Assembly (NCBI RefSeq): GCF_039521975.1
Contig: NZ_BAAACZ010000019.1
Coordinates: 32,300 to 96,299, forward strand
From: Alkalibacillus silvisoli
GTDB taxonomy: Bacteria; Bacillota; Bacilli; Bacillales; Alkalibacillaceae
Direction of reading: 5' to 3'
Length of the DNA: 64,000 nt
The notes below the pieces were generated by a model that was not told the origin of the DNA, searched no databases, and saw only the letters and a program-made list of their open reading frames with translations. The translations under genes and the position numbers were made by a program. Shown here one piece after another: positions 54,332 through 63,842 of the stretch (position 1 is its first letter; each line of letters opens with the position of its first letter).

Positions 54332-55273
54332 ATGAATGACCGTAAAATCGTTAAAGACGGTGCTATATTAGGTGCCATTTTTATACTACTTTTAATCATG
54401 ACGTTCTTTATACCGATTATTAGCTTGATATCGATCTTTTTATTGCCAGTACCATTGATCATTTTTGCAGGACGGTACGGGATAAAGCCTAGTGTAATAG
54501 TGTTAATGATATTGAGTTTAATTAGTGTCATCTTATTATCTATTTTCTCATTACCTTTAACATTCGTTATGGGATTAGGTGGATTAGCGATTGGGTTGGC
54601 TATCTATAGTAAGAAAGAAGCTTATGAAACATGGGCTCAAGGGACGTTTAGTTTTGCGATCGGTATCGCAACAGTTTATGTCTTAACGCAGTTTATCTTT
54701 GATGTTAATTGGATTCATGAGCTTAATGTATTAATAGAAGATTCCCTAGAATCAACCATGACTCTATTCGAACAAGTTGGTGTTCAAGTTAGCCAAGAAG
54801 AGTTTGAAGTTTTACAGCAAAGTATCAATGATTTGATGTATTTAATACCGACTGGAATGGTGTTAATCGGACTAACATTAGCTTTTGTATCTCAGTGGGT
54901 AGGTTATAAAGTGATTAACCGTCTTGATTCAACTCAATTTAAATTCCCACCATTTAGAGAGTTTAGATTGCCGGCTTCAATCATTTGGATCTTTTTATTA
55001 GGAATTATTTTAACCTGGATTTATACTGATCCGGCTGACACTATGTATTTAGCAGCAGCGAATTTATATGCCTTACCAGGAGTATTATTAGTGTTACAAG
55101 GGTTATCTTTTGTTTTTTACTTTACACATTATAAAAATTGGTCTAGAGCTCTACCAGTAATGACGGTAATTATATTTGTCTTATTTCCATTTCTCCTTAT
55201 TTATCCGTTAAGAATTTTAGGTATAATTGACTTAGGATTTCAATTACGAGATCGTCTAAGCGGAAAGAAGTAA
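54332..55273 (+). CDS. YybS family membrane protein (DUF2232)
   Basis: This protein has about 313 residues and eight or so membrane segments. The N-terminus (RKIVKDGAILGAIFILLL) and place between rpsR and gdpP match YybS (DUF2232). The function is unknown; the ECF-like membrane layout suggests transport. ATG 54332 follows AGAGGTG. Confidence 0.9.
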   Translation: MNDRKIVKDGAILGAIFILLLIMTFFIPIISLISIFLLPVPLIIFAGRYGIKPSVIVLMILSLISVILLSIFSLPLTFVMGLGGLAIGLAIYSKKEAYETWAQGTFSFAIGIATVYVLTQFIFDVNWIHELNVLIEDSLESTMTLFEQVGVQVSQEEFEVLQQSINDLMYLIPTGMVLIGLTLAFVSQWVGYKVINRLDSTQFKFPPFREFRLPASIIWIFLLGIILTWIYTDPADTMYLAAANLYALPGVLLVLQGLSFVFYFTHYKNWSRALPVMTVIIFVLFPFLLIYPLRILGIIDLGFQLRDRLSGKK

Positions 55274-55311
55274 AGGAAGAGCATGTCTGTCTTTAGGGAG
55301 ATGACGTTAGA

Positions 55312-57285
55312 ATGAATGATGTTAAGAGTTTAATCGTTAATAAAAATGTTTGGTTGCTATATATTATGGCAGTCATTTTAACGTTAATTGTCATATATTA
55401 TCAGTGGATGATTGGGTTGTTTTTATCAATCGTTCTCGGGTTAATTATATATTTAGGTTTAAGGACAGAAGAGCGCCTTAAGAAAAAGACTGAACAATAT
55501 ATATCAACTCTATCTTATCGTGTGAAGAAGGTTGGGGAAGAAGCGCTTCTTGAAATGCCTTTTGGTATTATCTTATTTAGTGATGAATATCAAATTGAGT
55601 GGGCTAACCCTTATATGAATAATTTCTTTGGGGCTGATGAGACGCTAATTGGCGAAAATCTATCAGAGCTATCTGAAGATATTATTTCAGCGATTAAAGA
55701 TGAGGATGAAGAATTTTGGGTCAAAATAGATGACAAAACTTATCAAGTCATTATTAAAAGAGAAGAAAAGCTATTATATTTCTTTGACCGAACTTCTCTT
55801 GCTAATTTAGATACACAATACCATAACGAAGAGACTGTATTATCGATCATTTATTTAGACAACTATGAAGAATTAACGCAAGCCATGGATGACACGTCGA
55901 AAAGCCATATGAATTCGCAAGTGACTTCTATATTAAACAACTGGTCGAGTGAGTATGGGTTTTACTTAAAGCGAACCTCCCAAGAACGGTTCTTAGCTGT
56001 TATGAATCGTGAAATCTTAGAAAAACTCGAAGCATCTAAATTTGAAATTTTGGATGAAGTAAGAGAATTAATTTCAGATCAAAATGTTCCACTGACTTTA
56101 AGTATTGGAATTGGTAGAGGGACTTCTAACTTACCTGAGTTAGGTGAAATGGCACAATCAAGTCTAGATTTAGCTTTAGGACGTGGCGGAGACCAAGTCG
56201 CGATTAAGAACGAACATGGTAAAGTTAAATTTTTCGGTGGTAAAACAAATCCAATGGAAAAAAGAACTCGCGTTCGTGCAAGAGTGATTTCACATGCTTT
56301 GCGTGAACTCGTTAACGAAAGTGAAAAAGTTATTATTATGGGACACCAAATGCCTGACATGGACTCGATTGGTTCATCAGTCGGTATTTTGAAGATGGTG
56401 CAACAAAATAATAAAGACGGCTTTATCGTATTTGACCCAGACGGTGTTAATACTGGAGTTCAAAAACTAATTGATGAAATTGATGAAGATGAATCCTTAG
56501 CTGATTGGTTTATTACCCCTGAGCAATCATTAGATATCGTGTCGAAAAACACGTTAGTTGTCGTAGTCGATACTCACAAACCGTCTATGGTTATGGAAGA
56601 GAAATTACTCAGTCGAACTGAACATGTTGTAGTTATTGATCACCATAGGCGTGCAGAAGAGTTTATTGATGATCCGACCTTGGTTTATATGGAACCATAT
56701 GCTTCTTCAACTGCAGAATTAATAACTGAACTGTTACAATATCAAGACGGGCGGGTTAAGTTAAGTACTTTAGAATCCTCAGCCTTATTAGCAGGAATTA
56801 TTGTCGATACGAAGTCATTTACGTTAAGAACAGGCTCAAGAACGTTTGATGCAGCCTCTTATTTACGATCAAAAGGTGCAGATACAGTCTTTGTTCAAAA
56901 GTTACTAAAAGAAGATTTAGATGTTTATATTAGAAGAAGTGAACTGATTAAAAATGCGATCGTTTATAAAGAAGGTGTCGCGATTGCTAAAGGTCGCTCA
57001 GGTGAAAGTTATGGTCCAATTATTATCGCACAAGCAGCCGATACCTTATTAACAATGGATGGTGTTCAAGCTTCTTTTGTAATCTCTGAACGTAAAGACG
57101 ATAAAATTGGTGTGAGTGCCCGTTCGTTAGGTGATATTAATGTTCAGGTCATCATGGAGCAAATGAATGGTGGTGGCCACTTAACGAATGCAGCGACACA
57201 ACTAGAAGATACGACACTTGAACAAGTGGAAGAGCAGTTAAGGGATATAATTGATGAATATTTACAAGGGGGAGACTCATCATGA
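55312..57285 (+). CDS. gdpP: Cyclic-di-AMP phosphodiesterase GdpP
   Basis: GdpP hydrolyses c-di-AMP. Two N-terminal membrane segments, a PAS domain (about 75-145, FGIILFSDEYQIEWANPYMN), a degenerate GGDEF domain and DHH/DHHA1 domains make up 657 residues. The DHH metal motifs are MGHQMPDMDSIGSS and VVIDHHRR, and the DHHA1 motif is NGGGHLTNAAT. It lies between yybS and rplI, overlapping the latter by 4 bp. Confidence 0.97.
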   Translation: MNDVKSLIVNKNVWLLYIMAVILTLIVIYYQWMIGLFLSIVLGLIIYLGLRTEERLKKKTEQYISTLSYRVKKVGEEALLEMPFGIILFSDEYQIEWANPYMNNFFGADETLIGENLSELSEDIISAIKDEDEEFWVKIDDKTYQVIIKREEKLLYFFDRTSLANLDTQYHNEETVLSIIYLDNYEELTQAMDDTSKSHMNSQVTSILNNWSSEYGFYLKRTSQERFLAVMNREILEKLEASKFEILDEVRELISDQNVPLTLSIGIGRGTSNLPELGEMAQSSLDLALGRGGDQVAIKNEHGKVKFFGGKTNPMEKRTRVRARVISHALRELVNESEKVIIMGHQMPDMDSIGSSVGILKMVQQNNKDGFIVFDPDGVNTGVQKLIDEIDEDESLADWFITPEQSLDIVSKNTLVVVVDTHKPSMVMEEKLLSRTEHVVVIDHHRRAEEFIDDPTLVYMEPYASSTAELITELLQYQDGRVKLSTLESSALLAGIIVDTKSFTLRTGSRTFDAASYLRSKGADTVFVQKLLKEDLDVYIRRSELIKNAIVYKEGVAIAKGRSGESYGPIIIAQAADTLLTMDGVQASFVISERKDDKIGVSARSLGDINVQVIMEQMNGGGHLTNAATQLEDTTLEQVEEQLRDIIDEYLQGGDSS

Positions 57286-57728
57286 AAGTAATTTTTACAA
57301 GTGATGTTAAAGGTAAAGGTAAAAAAGGCGAAGTAAAAGATGTTAACGAAGGTTATGCACGTAACTATTTATTTAAGCACAATTTAGCTGTTGAGGCGAA
57401 TAAGGGCAATCTTAAACAGTTAGAAGGCCAAAGGAAAAAGCAACAAGAACAAGCACAACAAGAGTTAGATGAAGCTAAACAGCTGAAAAATACAATGGAA
57501 GACTTAACAGTAGAACTGTCTGCTAAATCAGGTGACTCTGGACGTTTATTTGGTTCTGTGACGAGCAAACACATTGCTGATGATTTAAAGAAATCTCACA
57601 ACATTAAAGTCGACAAACGTAAAATCGAGTTAGATGATCCCATTAGAACGTTAGGTTATACCCATGTACCTGTTAAATTACACCCAGACGTTACAGCAAC
57701 TTTAAAAGTACATGTTAACGAACAATAA
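57282..57728 (+). CDS. rplI: Ribosomal protein bL9
   Basis: This 148-residue bL9 starts MKVIFTSDVKGKGKKGEVKDVNEGYARNYL, has a long central helix rich in Gln/Glu/Lys and a C-terminal globular domain. It is coupled to gdpP by a 4-bp overlap and followed by the helicase gene. Confidence 0.98.
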   Translation: MKVIFTSDVKGKGKKGEVKDVNEGYARNYLFKHNLAVEANKGNLKQLEGQRKKQQEQAQQELDEAKQLKNTMEDLTVELSAKSGDSGRLFGSVTSKHIADDLKKSHNIKVDKRKIELDDPIRTLGYTHVPVKLHPDVTATLKVHVNEQ

Positions 57729-57764
57729 TGGTAAAGAAACTCCGGTTTTAAAGGAGGAACTGAT

Positions 57765-59129
57765 GTGGCAGACGATATGATGCAAGACCGTACGCCCCCT
57801 CATAATATAGAGGCAGAACAAGCCGTTTTAGGGGCAATATTTCTAGAACCTGATGCCATTGTCTCAGCAAGTGAAATGTTATCACCAGAAGATTTTTATC
57901 GTATTAGTCATAAAAGAATCTTTGAAATTATGCTTCGTTTAATGGATAAAGGTGAACCCATTGACTTAGTAACAGTCACCACTGCATTAACTGATGCTGA
58001 AATGTTAAATGATGTTGGAGGCGTATCTTACTTAACGGATATTGCGAATTCAGTTCCAACAGCAGCTAATATTGATTACTACGCGCGCATTGTAGAAGAG
58101 AAATCAACTTTAAGAAGTATTATTTCAGCAGCAACTGGCATTGTAACGAGAACATTTGAAGAAAATGAGGAAGTTACAGAGCTTCTAGATCATGCTGAAA
58201 AGACGATCTTAGATATTTCACAAGATAAGTCTTCTGGTAAGTTCCGTAACATTAAAGATGTCTTAATCAATGTTTATGACAATATTGAACAACTACACCA
58301 TCATGATGAAGAAGTAACAGGTGTAGCAACAGGGTTTAGAGACTTAGACCAGATCACTTCTGGTTTCCAAAAAAACGATATGATCATTATTGCTGCCCGT
58401 CCATCTGTAGGTAAGACAGCCTTTGCATTGAATATTGCTCAAAATGTCGCCATTCATTCAAGTGAGAATGTTGCCTTATTCAGTTTAGAGATGGGTGCTG
58501 AACAGTTAGTGAGCCGTATGTTGTGTGCAGAAGGGAATATTGATGCTCAACGACTACGTACAGGTAAGCTTGAAGAGGAAGACTGGGGTAAACTAACTAT
58601 GGCTATGGGTAGCTTATCAAACGCTGGGATCTATATTGATGATACACCAGGTGTTAAGATTAACGAAATCCGTTCTAAATGCCGCCGACTTAAACAGGAG
58701 TCTGGCCTAGGAATGATTATGATTGACTATTTACAGCTAATCCAAGGCCCTCCAGGTGGTAGTGAAAGTCGTCAACAAGAAGTATCTGAGATCTCAAGGT
58801 CATTAAAAGCTTTAGCACGTGAGCTTGAAGTACCGGTCATTGCACTTTCACAGTTATCCCGCGGTGTTGAACAAAGACAAGATAAACGCCCAATGATGTC
58901 TGACTTACGTGAGTCAGGAAGTATTGAGCAGGATGCTGATATTGTAGGTTTCTTATACCGTGATGACTATTATGAGGAAGATAGTGAAAAAGAGAATATC
59001 ATTGAAATTATTATTGCTAAGCAACGTAATGGACCTGTAGGCACGGTTGATTTGGCCTTTGTTAAAGAATATAACAAATTCGTCGATTTAGACCGGCGAT
59101 ATGGTGAAGCTGACATACCGCCTGCATAA
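57765..59129 (+). CDS. dnaB: Replicative DNA helicase (DnaB; DnaC in B. subtilis)
   Basis: This hexameric 5'-3' helicase of 454 residues has PPHNIEAEQAVLGAIFLEP in the N-domain, Walker A in AARPSVGKTAFALNIAQN, the Walker B MIMIDYLQLIQGP and DLRESGSIEQDADIVGFLYR. GTG 57765 has AAAGGAGG seven bases upstream. It follows rplI as in B. subtilis, where the gene is named dnaC. Confidence 0.97.
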   Translation: MADDMMQDRTPPHNIEAEQAVLGAIFLEPDAIVSASEMLSPEDFYRISHKRIFEIMLRLMDKGEPIDLVTVTTALTDAEMLNDVGGVSYLTDIANSVPTAANIDYYARIVEEKSTLRSIISAATGIVTRTFEENEEVTELLDHAEKTILDISQDKSSGKFRNIKDVLINVYDNIEQLHHHDEEVTGVATGFRDLDQITSGFQKNDMIIIAARPSVGKTAFALNIAQNVAIHSSENVALFSLEMGAEQLVSRMLCAEGNIDAQRLRTGKLEEEDWGKLTMAMGSLSNAGIYIDDTPGVKINEIRSKCRRLKQESGLGMIMIDYLQLIQGPPGGSESRQQEVSEISRSLKALARELEVPVIALSQLSRGVEQRQDKRPMMSDLRESGSIEQDADIVGFLYRDDYYEEDSEKENIIEIIIAKQRNGPVGTVDLAFVKEYNKFVDLDRRYGEADIPPA

Positions 59130-59196
59130 TCTATTAATTCATGGCATCTTTGTAAATGGTTAATTTAACAAACTAAAATAATAGAGTGAGACAGAA

Positions 59197-59236
59197 ATAA
59201 CAGACCTAAAGCTATAGTTAGGTCTGTTATTTTTTA
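59197..59236 (+). terminator. Terminator of the helicase gene
   Basis: AATAACAGACCTAA and TTAGGTCTGTTATT form a 14-bp stem, then TTTTAG. It is preceded by AGAGTGAGACAGAAA, which is like a motif beside the hairpin at 10.9 kb. Confidence 0.9.
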
Positions 59237-59279
59237 GGAATATAGATAAGAATGGAGGTGAAAGGATATAATAACTTAC

Positions 59280-59738
59280 GTGATAATTTATCTTTTGATC
59301 TTTCCTTTATGTACCTTACTTCATGAAGTAGGACACGGTATTGGTGTTGTATTGTTCTCAAAATCCCATGCCTATATTTATTTAGGTGGGAGTAAAGGGA
59401 ACAAGCAAAACTTTAATATCGGGAGGCTACATTTTCACATTCGATGGTCTTACTTAGGTTATTGTAGTTGGGATGGAAATTTAGAAAAACAACAAAGAAT
59501 GACCGCACTAGCAGGAGGACCAATGATGTCTCTTATACTTGTTTGCTTATCTTTACTGTTGATACTTGAGGTTTCATATACAGGTCTAGTTTCCATTCTA
59601 AATGGGGTATTAGTTTATAATTTACTTCAATTTCTAGTAACAGCTATTCCAATGACCTATCCTCGTTGGTTTGGTGTTTTGGGTAATCATCCATCAGACG
59701 GATTACAACTATTACGCTTGTTGAGATCTAATAATTGA
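59280..59738 (+). CDS. M50-like membrane zinc peptidase (site-2 protease-like)
   Basis: This 152-residue protein has a first membrane segment carrying HEVGH (H15-E-x-x-H19) and a later NHPSDGLQLLRLL, where the Asp could be the third ligand, as in site-2 proteases. Two further hydrophobic segments lie at about 85-125. It is short for M50, so it could be a regulatory or degenerate form. GTG 59280 is a guess; GGAGGTGAAAGGA ends some 13 bases upstream and no ATG is available in frame. Function is unknown. Confidence 0.65.
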   Translation: MIIYLLIFPLCTLLHEVGHGIGVVLFSKSHAYIYLGGSKGNKQNFNIGRLHFHIRWSYLGYCSWDGNLEKQQRMTALAGGPMMSLILVCLSLLLILEVSYTGLVSILNGVLVYNLLQFLVTAIPMTYPRWFGVLGNHPSDGLQLLRLLRSNN

Positions 59739-59852
59739 GTCTTAGTAGTGAGGAAGCATTTCATTTTATTAAAGAGATGCATTTCTTTTTGTGTATTTAT
59801 AGAGAATAAAGTAAAGAATAGTATTGTTTAAAAAAGCACACTCCTTTTTACA

Positions 59853-59896
59853 AAAACCGTACAATTAAACAAAAAACAAATTATAAATTCGGTTTT
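59853..59896. promoter_or_regulatory. Inverted PurBoxes of purA
   Basis: AAAACCGTACAAT (59853-59865) and the complement of AAAACCGAATTTA (59884-59896) each differ by about one base from the PurR box AWWWCCGAACWWT. They are inverted and 18 bp apart, just upstream of the purA promoter. PurR control of purA is known in B. subtilis. Confidence 0.75.
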
Positions 59897-59899
59897 CGA

Positions 59900-59928
59900 T
59901 TGAAATAGAGGAGTAATACTGATAATAT
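59900..59928 (+). promoter_or_regulatory. purA promoter
   Basis: TTGAAA-17-TAATAT lies immediately after the second PurBox and about 45 bp before the purA start. Confidence 0.75.
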
Positions 59929-59972
59929 TAGTTTGTATTGATTGAATATCGGAATTTTAGGAGGTCCATTTT

Positions 59973-61259
59973 ATGACAACAGCGATTGTAGTTGGTACGC
60001 AATGGGGCGATGAAGGTAAAGGTAAGATTACAGACTTCTTAGCACAAGATGCAGATGTCGTAGCACGTTATCAAGGCGGCGACAATGCAGGTCATACGAT
60101 TAAATTTAACGGAGATACATATAAATTACATTTAATACCATCAGGTGTGTTTAACTCTGATAAAGTCTGTCTATTAGGCAATGGGATGGTCATTAATCCA
60201 GAGTCATTAATTAAAGAAATGGAATATGTTGAAGGCTTCGGTCTGACTTTAGAACATTTAAAAATAAGTAACCGTGCACATGTCATTATGCCGTATCATA
60301 TTGAACTAGATCGTCTTCAAGAAGAAAGAAAAGGTAAAGAAAAGCAGATAGGCACGACTAAAAAAGGAATAGGGCCAGCTTATAGTGACAAAGTAAACCG
60401 TTCAGGTGTGCGCTTTGCAGATTTAATTGACCCTGAATCTTTATATGAGTTAGTCATGACGCAGGTCGAAGAGACAAATGAATTGTTAGAAAAAATATAT
60501 GACGCACCAAAGTTAGATGCTCAAGAGATTTATGAAACATATAAGCAATATGGTGAAAGATTAGCACATTACGTAACAGATACATCTGTGTTGTTAGATG
60601 AAGCTACATCAGAAGGACGCCACATCTTATTTGAAGGTGCACAAGGGGTTATGCTCGACCTTGACCATGGCACATATCCATATGTCACATCATCAAGCAC
60701 TTCAGCAGCTGGTGTAGCAACAGGTAGTGGAATTGGCCCGAATAAAATCGATCGTGTCATTGGAGTATCTAAAGCTTATACAACACGCGTCGGTGATGGA
60801 CCTTTCCCAACAGAACTACATGATGAAATTGGTGAACAAATTCGTGAAGTAGGTCGTGAATATGGAACAACAACTGGGCGCCCAAGACGAGTAGGCTGGT
60901 TTGACTCCGTCGTCATTAACCATGCAAGAAGGACAAGCGGCATTACTGACATCTCATTGAATTCTCTAGATGTATTAACAGGAATTGATCAATTAAGGAT
61001 TTGTGTCGGTTATGAACATGAAGGAGAAGTGATTAAAGGTTATCCAGCTAGCCAAAAACAATTAACAAAATGTCAGCCAGTATACGAAGAGTTAGTAGGG
61101 TGGCACGAGGATTTAACAGAGGTTAAACGTTTTGAAGACTTACCTGAAGCGGCTCAAAGTTATATTAACCGCATTGAAGAGCTGACAGGCGTTCGTGTTG
61201 CAATCTTTTCTGTTGGACCAGACCGTGAACAAACAGTTGTAAGGAATGCGATTTATTAA
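59973..61259 (+). CDS. purA: Adenylosuccinate synthetase
   Basis: PurA joins IMP and aspartate with GTP, the first step to AMP. The 428-residue protein starts with TAIVVGTQWGDEGKGKITDFLA, the GTP-binding loop; it has GDNAGHTI, QIGTTKKGIGPAYSDK and TTTGRPRRVGWFD, the IMP/Asp-binding parts. ATG 59973 follows AGGAGG. It is monocistronic and probably PurR-controlled. Confidence 0.98.
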   Translation: MTTAIVVGTQWGDEGKGKITDFLAQDADVVARYQGGDNAGHTIKFNGDTYKLHLIPSGVFNSDKVCLLGNGMVINPESLIKEMEYVEGFGLTLEHLKISNRAHVIMPYHIELDRLQEERKGKEKQIGTTKKGIGPAYSDKVNRSGVRFADLIDPESLYELVMTQVEETNELLEKIYDAPKLDAQEIYETYKQYGERLAHYVTDTSVLLDEATSEGRHILFEGAQGVMLDLDHGTYPYVTSSSTSAAGVATGSGIGPNKIDRVIGVSKAYTTRVGDGPFPTELHDEIGEQIREVGREYGTTTGRPRRVGWFDSVVINHARRTSGITDISLNSLDVLTGIDQLRICVGYEHEGEVIKGYPASQKQLTKCQPVYEELVGWHEDLTEVKRFEDLPEAAQSYINRIEELTGVRVAIFSVGPDREQTVVRNAIY

Positions 61260-61280
61260 ATATAAGTTTATGAAAATTAG

Positions 61281-61319
61281 TATGAAGCTCCTAATATTTT
61301 ATGGAGCTTCATTTTTTTA
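61281..61319 (+). terminator. Terminator of purA
   Basis: ATGAAGCTCC and GGAGCTTCAT form a 10-bp stem followed by TTTTTTTAA. Confidence 0.93.
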
Positions 61320-61483
61320 ATAAAATATGTATCCCATTAGCTCAGAAAAAGTGGAAAAGATAAAAGGAGAGGAGAGTGAACTCTGTTTTTATTTTTTTGC
61401 TTCTTCTTCAAATAAAATTTATATGTTAGTATGTCACATCACATCTACTTTTAATAAATGAAATTTTATTGAACACGTTTTCT

Positions 61484-62731
61484 TTATTTATTATAGAGAG
61501 GACTTTCTTGTTTTGTTAAATTGAAAAATAAAAGTGTACTCCAAACTCCCATGGAACCAATCAAAAATGTTAATAAAGATGGTGGTAACCAACTACTAAG
61601 TATCAAAAAAACTCCAGCCATACTTACACCTATCATAATAGCAATTGAGTACGCTGCCATATAAGTACTTCGAGCGTGATCAGGTACAATATTTGAGAGC
61701 ATAGTTTGTTTAACCGGGATATGAATCATTTCTCCGATGGATGCAATAATAATCGCTATAATAAGGATATAAGGTGTCGTACTTATGCTTATGACAGTGT
61801 ATGCCCCGAAAAAAAGAATCAAACCGATTAACAATAAACTCCTATCATTACAGTTTTTAATTTGCTTCGTAACAAGAATTGTAAAGCAAACAATAATGAT
61901 TGTATTTGTTGATTTAAGTATTCCTAGAAGGTTAACCCCATCTATTTCAATTAAAAGAAAAGGTGCAAGTGGAACTGGGTTTTCGATTTCGTTTGCGAGA
62001 CGAACCCCTATATAATTAGTTAACTGTTCTTCAACAGATACAATTAGGAGGCTAGCAATGGAAAAAATAGCGAAGAATCTATGAGAGAGAATTTGGATGT
62101 ATGCCTTAAACATTAAAAAACTCTTGTAACTATTCTCTCTCACTTTTTCAAAGGCAGGTGTATAAGTTTCTTTAATAAACAAAAGGGTGATGAAGAAAAC
62201 ACATAAAGAAGCTACTGCAACCCCAATAAAAAGAGGGAAAATGTAATTAAAAAAAAGAAAAGCACCGATCATACTGCCAATTGCAATACCGATATTTCTT
62301 ATCCAATAGGAGTAAGTATAAATAACCCTCCTTTCTTCAGGTAAGCTTATATCAATGATTAAGGCTTGATAAACCGGATTACCTACTCCAGTACTAAACT
62401 GAATAACTAAAAACGCAACAAATGTAGCGTATGGGAATGTGCCCAAGGGGGAGTTGGCAAAAGCAGCACAAACAAACCCAATAAAAATAATAAATTCAGA
62501 CAAAAGAATAATCCTCTTCCTTCCAATTTTGTCAGAGACATAGCCTCCTAAAATAGATCCCAAGACATTAACAAACATTACTGCCAAAAACAAAATCCCC
62601 GTGATAATCGTCCCTACTAATCCCGAAAAATAAATGATTATGTAAGGAAGTACCGCCATTGTCGACACCGTTGATATTAATAAAAGAAACAATCGAATTT
62701 TAATTGTCGGGTTTAATTTAGTAATAGTCAT
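61484..62731 (-). CDS. MFS transporter
   Basis: This major facilitator protein has 415 residues and 12 predicted membrane segments. The loop GGYVSDKIGRKRIILLSE between segments 2 and 3 is the MFS A motif. Neighbouring tetR and a shared palindrome (62756-62777) suggest that it exports a compound sensed by that regulator. ATG 62731 has AAGGGG nine bases upstream; GTG 62740 is less likely. The substrate is unknown. Confidence 0.9.
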   Translation of the reverse strand: MTITKLNPTIKIRLFLLLISTVSTMAVLPYIIIYFSGLVGTIITGILFLAVMFVNVLGSILGGYVSDKIGRKRIILLSEFIIFIGFVCAAFANSPLGTFPYATFVAFLVIQFSTGVGNPVYQALIIDISLPEERRVIYTYSYWIRNIGIAIGSMIGAFLFFNYIFPLFIGVAVASLCVFFITLLFIKETYTPAFEKVRENSYKSFLMFKAYIQILSHRFFAIFSIASLLIVSVEEQLTNYIGVRLANEIENPVPLAPFLLIEIDGVNLLGILKSTNTIIIVCFTILVTKQIKNCNDRSLLLIGLILFFGAYTVISISTTPYILIIAIIIASIGEMIHIPVKQTMLSNIVPDHARSTYMAAYSIAIMIGVSMAGVFLILSSWLPPSLLTFLIGSMGVWSTLLFFNLTKQESPLYNK

Positions 62732-62755
62732 ATTATACACCCCTTATCCCTTATA

Positions 62756-62777
62756 AACGATTGATTAATCAATCGTT
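62756..62777. promoter_or_regulatory. TetR-type operator of the MFS gene
   Basis: A 22-bp perfect palindrome with the core GATTGATTAATCAATC (62759-62774) lies 25 bp upstream of the MFS start. The same core occurs before the tetR gene at 63422-63437. Confidence 0.85.
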
Positions 62778-62802
62778 ATTGTGGTAAAAATAGAACCTAT
62801 TT

Positions 62803-63399
62803 TTAAATAGGTCCGAATAAATTTACTGCTGAGGAAATATACTGTTTCCACATTTCACTGTATCTAGAGTCTGTTGTATTTAAACGAATACCAATTAGAA
62901 GACTGGTATATAAAGTAGCAACCACTAATGGATCTTGTTCAACAAACATTCCTTTTTGCTGCCCATTCTTTACAAGTAACCCAACTCTTTCTCTAAATTT
63001 GTTATGAAAATCATCTAGCTCTTTAAATATATCAGGGTATCTCTGATGCTGTCCTACTACGTGAACGACAAGCGTTAAGTAATTGTTGACCCCTGCAAAA
63101 AGTTCAATGTGAGTTTTAATCATATTTTCTAACTCTTGCCTGGGATTATCGGCGTCTGTATCAAAATCAAATACAACCTCAGAGAATTCTTTAAGAGGTT
63201 CCACAACAGCAGTATAAAAAAGTTCTTCTTTATCTTTGAAATATGTGAAAACACTTCCAAAACTAACACTTGCTACTTCAGAAACTTTCTTTATGGTTGT
63301 TCCTTCAAACCCTTCCGTTGCAAAAAGAAATGTGGCAGATTCAAGAATTCTCTTTCTTTTCTTTTCCATATTAAGTAACTGTTGTTCAGATAAAGGCAT
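62803..63399 (-). CDS. TetR family transcriptional regulator
   Basis: This 198-residue repressor has an N-terminal HTH (ILESATFLFATEGFEGTTIKKVSEVASVSFGSVFTYFKDKEELF) and a ligand domain. It sits upstream of an MFS gene on the same strand, and both have the same palindrome in front, so it probably represses itself and the transporter. ATG 63399 follows AAGGAGTG. The ligand is unknown. Confidence 0.92.
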   Translation of the reverse strand: MPLSEQQLLNMEKKRKRILESATFLFATEGFEGTTIKKVSEVASVSFGSVFTYFKDKEELFYTAVVEPLKEFSEVVFDFDTDADNPRQELENMIKTHIELFAGVNNYLTLVVHVVGQHQRYPDIFKELDDFHNKFRERVGLLVKNGQQKGMFVEQDPLVVATLYTSLLIGIRLNTTDSRYSEMWKQYISSAVNLFGPI

Positions 63400-63419
63400 A
63401 ATTATTTATCTCACTCCTT

Positions 63420-63440
63420 ACGATTGATTAATCAATCATT
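63420..63440. promoter_or_regulatory. TetR-type operator of the tetR gene
   Basis: The core GATTGATTAATCAATC (63422-63437), same as at 62759-62774, lies 22 bp before the tetR start. The rest of the 310 bp between tetR and tRNA-Asp shows only the tRNA promoter. Confidence 0.85.
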
Positions 63441-63664
63441 TTTAAATATAATAGCAAATAAATTTGATAATGTACAGAAATAAATTTGAGGATAAATTAC
63501 GTCACTTCCAAGTTTTCTTTCTCGTAAATATAAATTTTTAGTATAATATAATTGTGAATTAAGATACACCCCTAAGAAACTAGGTTTTAAATAAAAACTA
63601 AACAACCTTTTTAAGTCTAATAGTTCTGAGCAAAGAAATATTTTATTAAAAAATACAAAATAAC

Positions 63665-63694
63665 TTGTCAAAACTTTTAAGACTGTGGTAATAT
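63665..63694 (+). promoter_or_regulatory. tRNA-Asp promoter
   Basis: TTGTCA-18-TAATAT lies 17 bp before the tRNA, which suits a stable-RNA promoter. Confidence 0.75.
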
Positions 63695-63711
63695 TAACGC
63701 TGTTGGCAAAA

Positions 63712-63788
63712 GGTCCGGTAGTTCAGTTGGTTAGAATGCCTGCCTGTCACGCAGGAGGTCGCGGGTTCGAGTCCCGTCCGGACCGCCA
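63712..63788 (+). tRNA. tRNA-Asp (GUC)
   Basis: This is a 77-nt tRNA with acceptor GGTCCGG/CCGGACC, D-arm, anticodon loop CTGTCAC (anticodon GTC), T-loop GGTTCGAGTCC and an encoded GCCA end. It may start a tRNA run, but no second tRNA follows within the window. Confidence 0.97.
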
Positions 63789-63842
63789 TTTTTTCGGTAC
63801 ATATAAAATGGAAAATGGTATAACTTAAGTAATATGTAAGGT

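Noticed and set aside
63432..63671. 79-codon frame on the minus strand upstream of tetR
   Set aside because: AT-rich, no ribosome binding site, no recognisable motif, and it overlaps the tetR operator and the tRNA-Asp promoter region.
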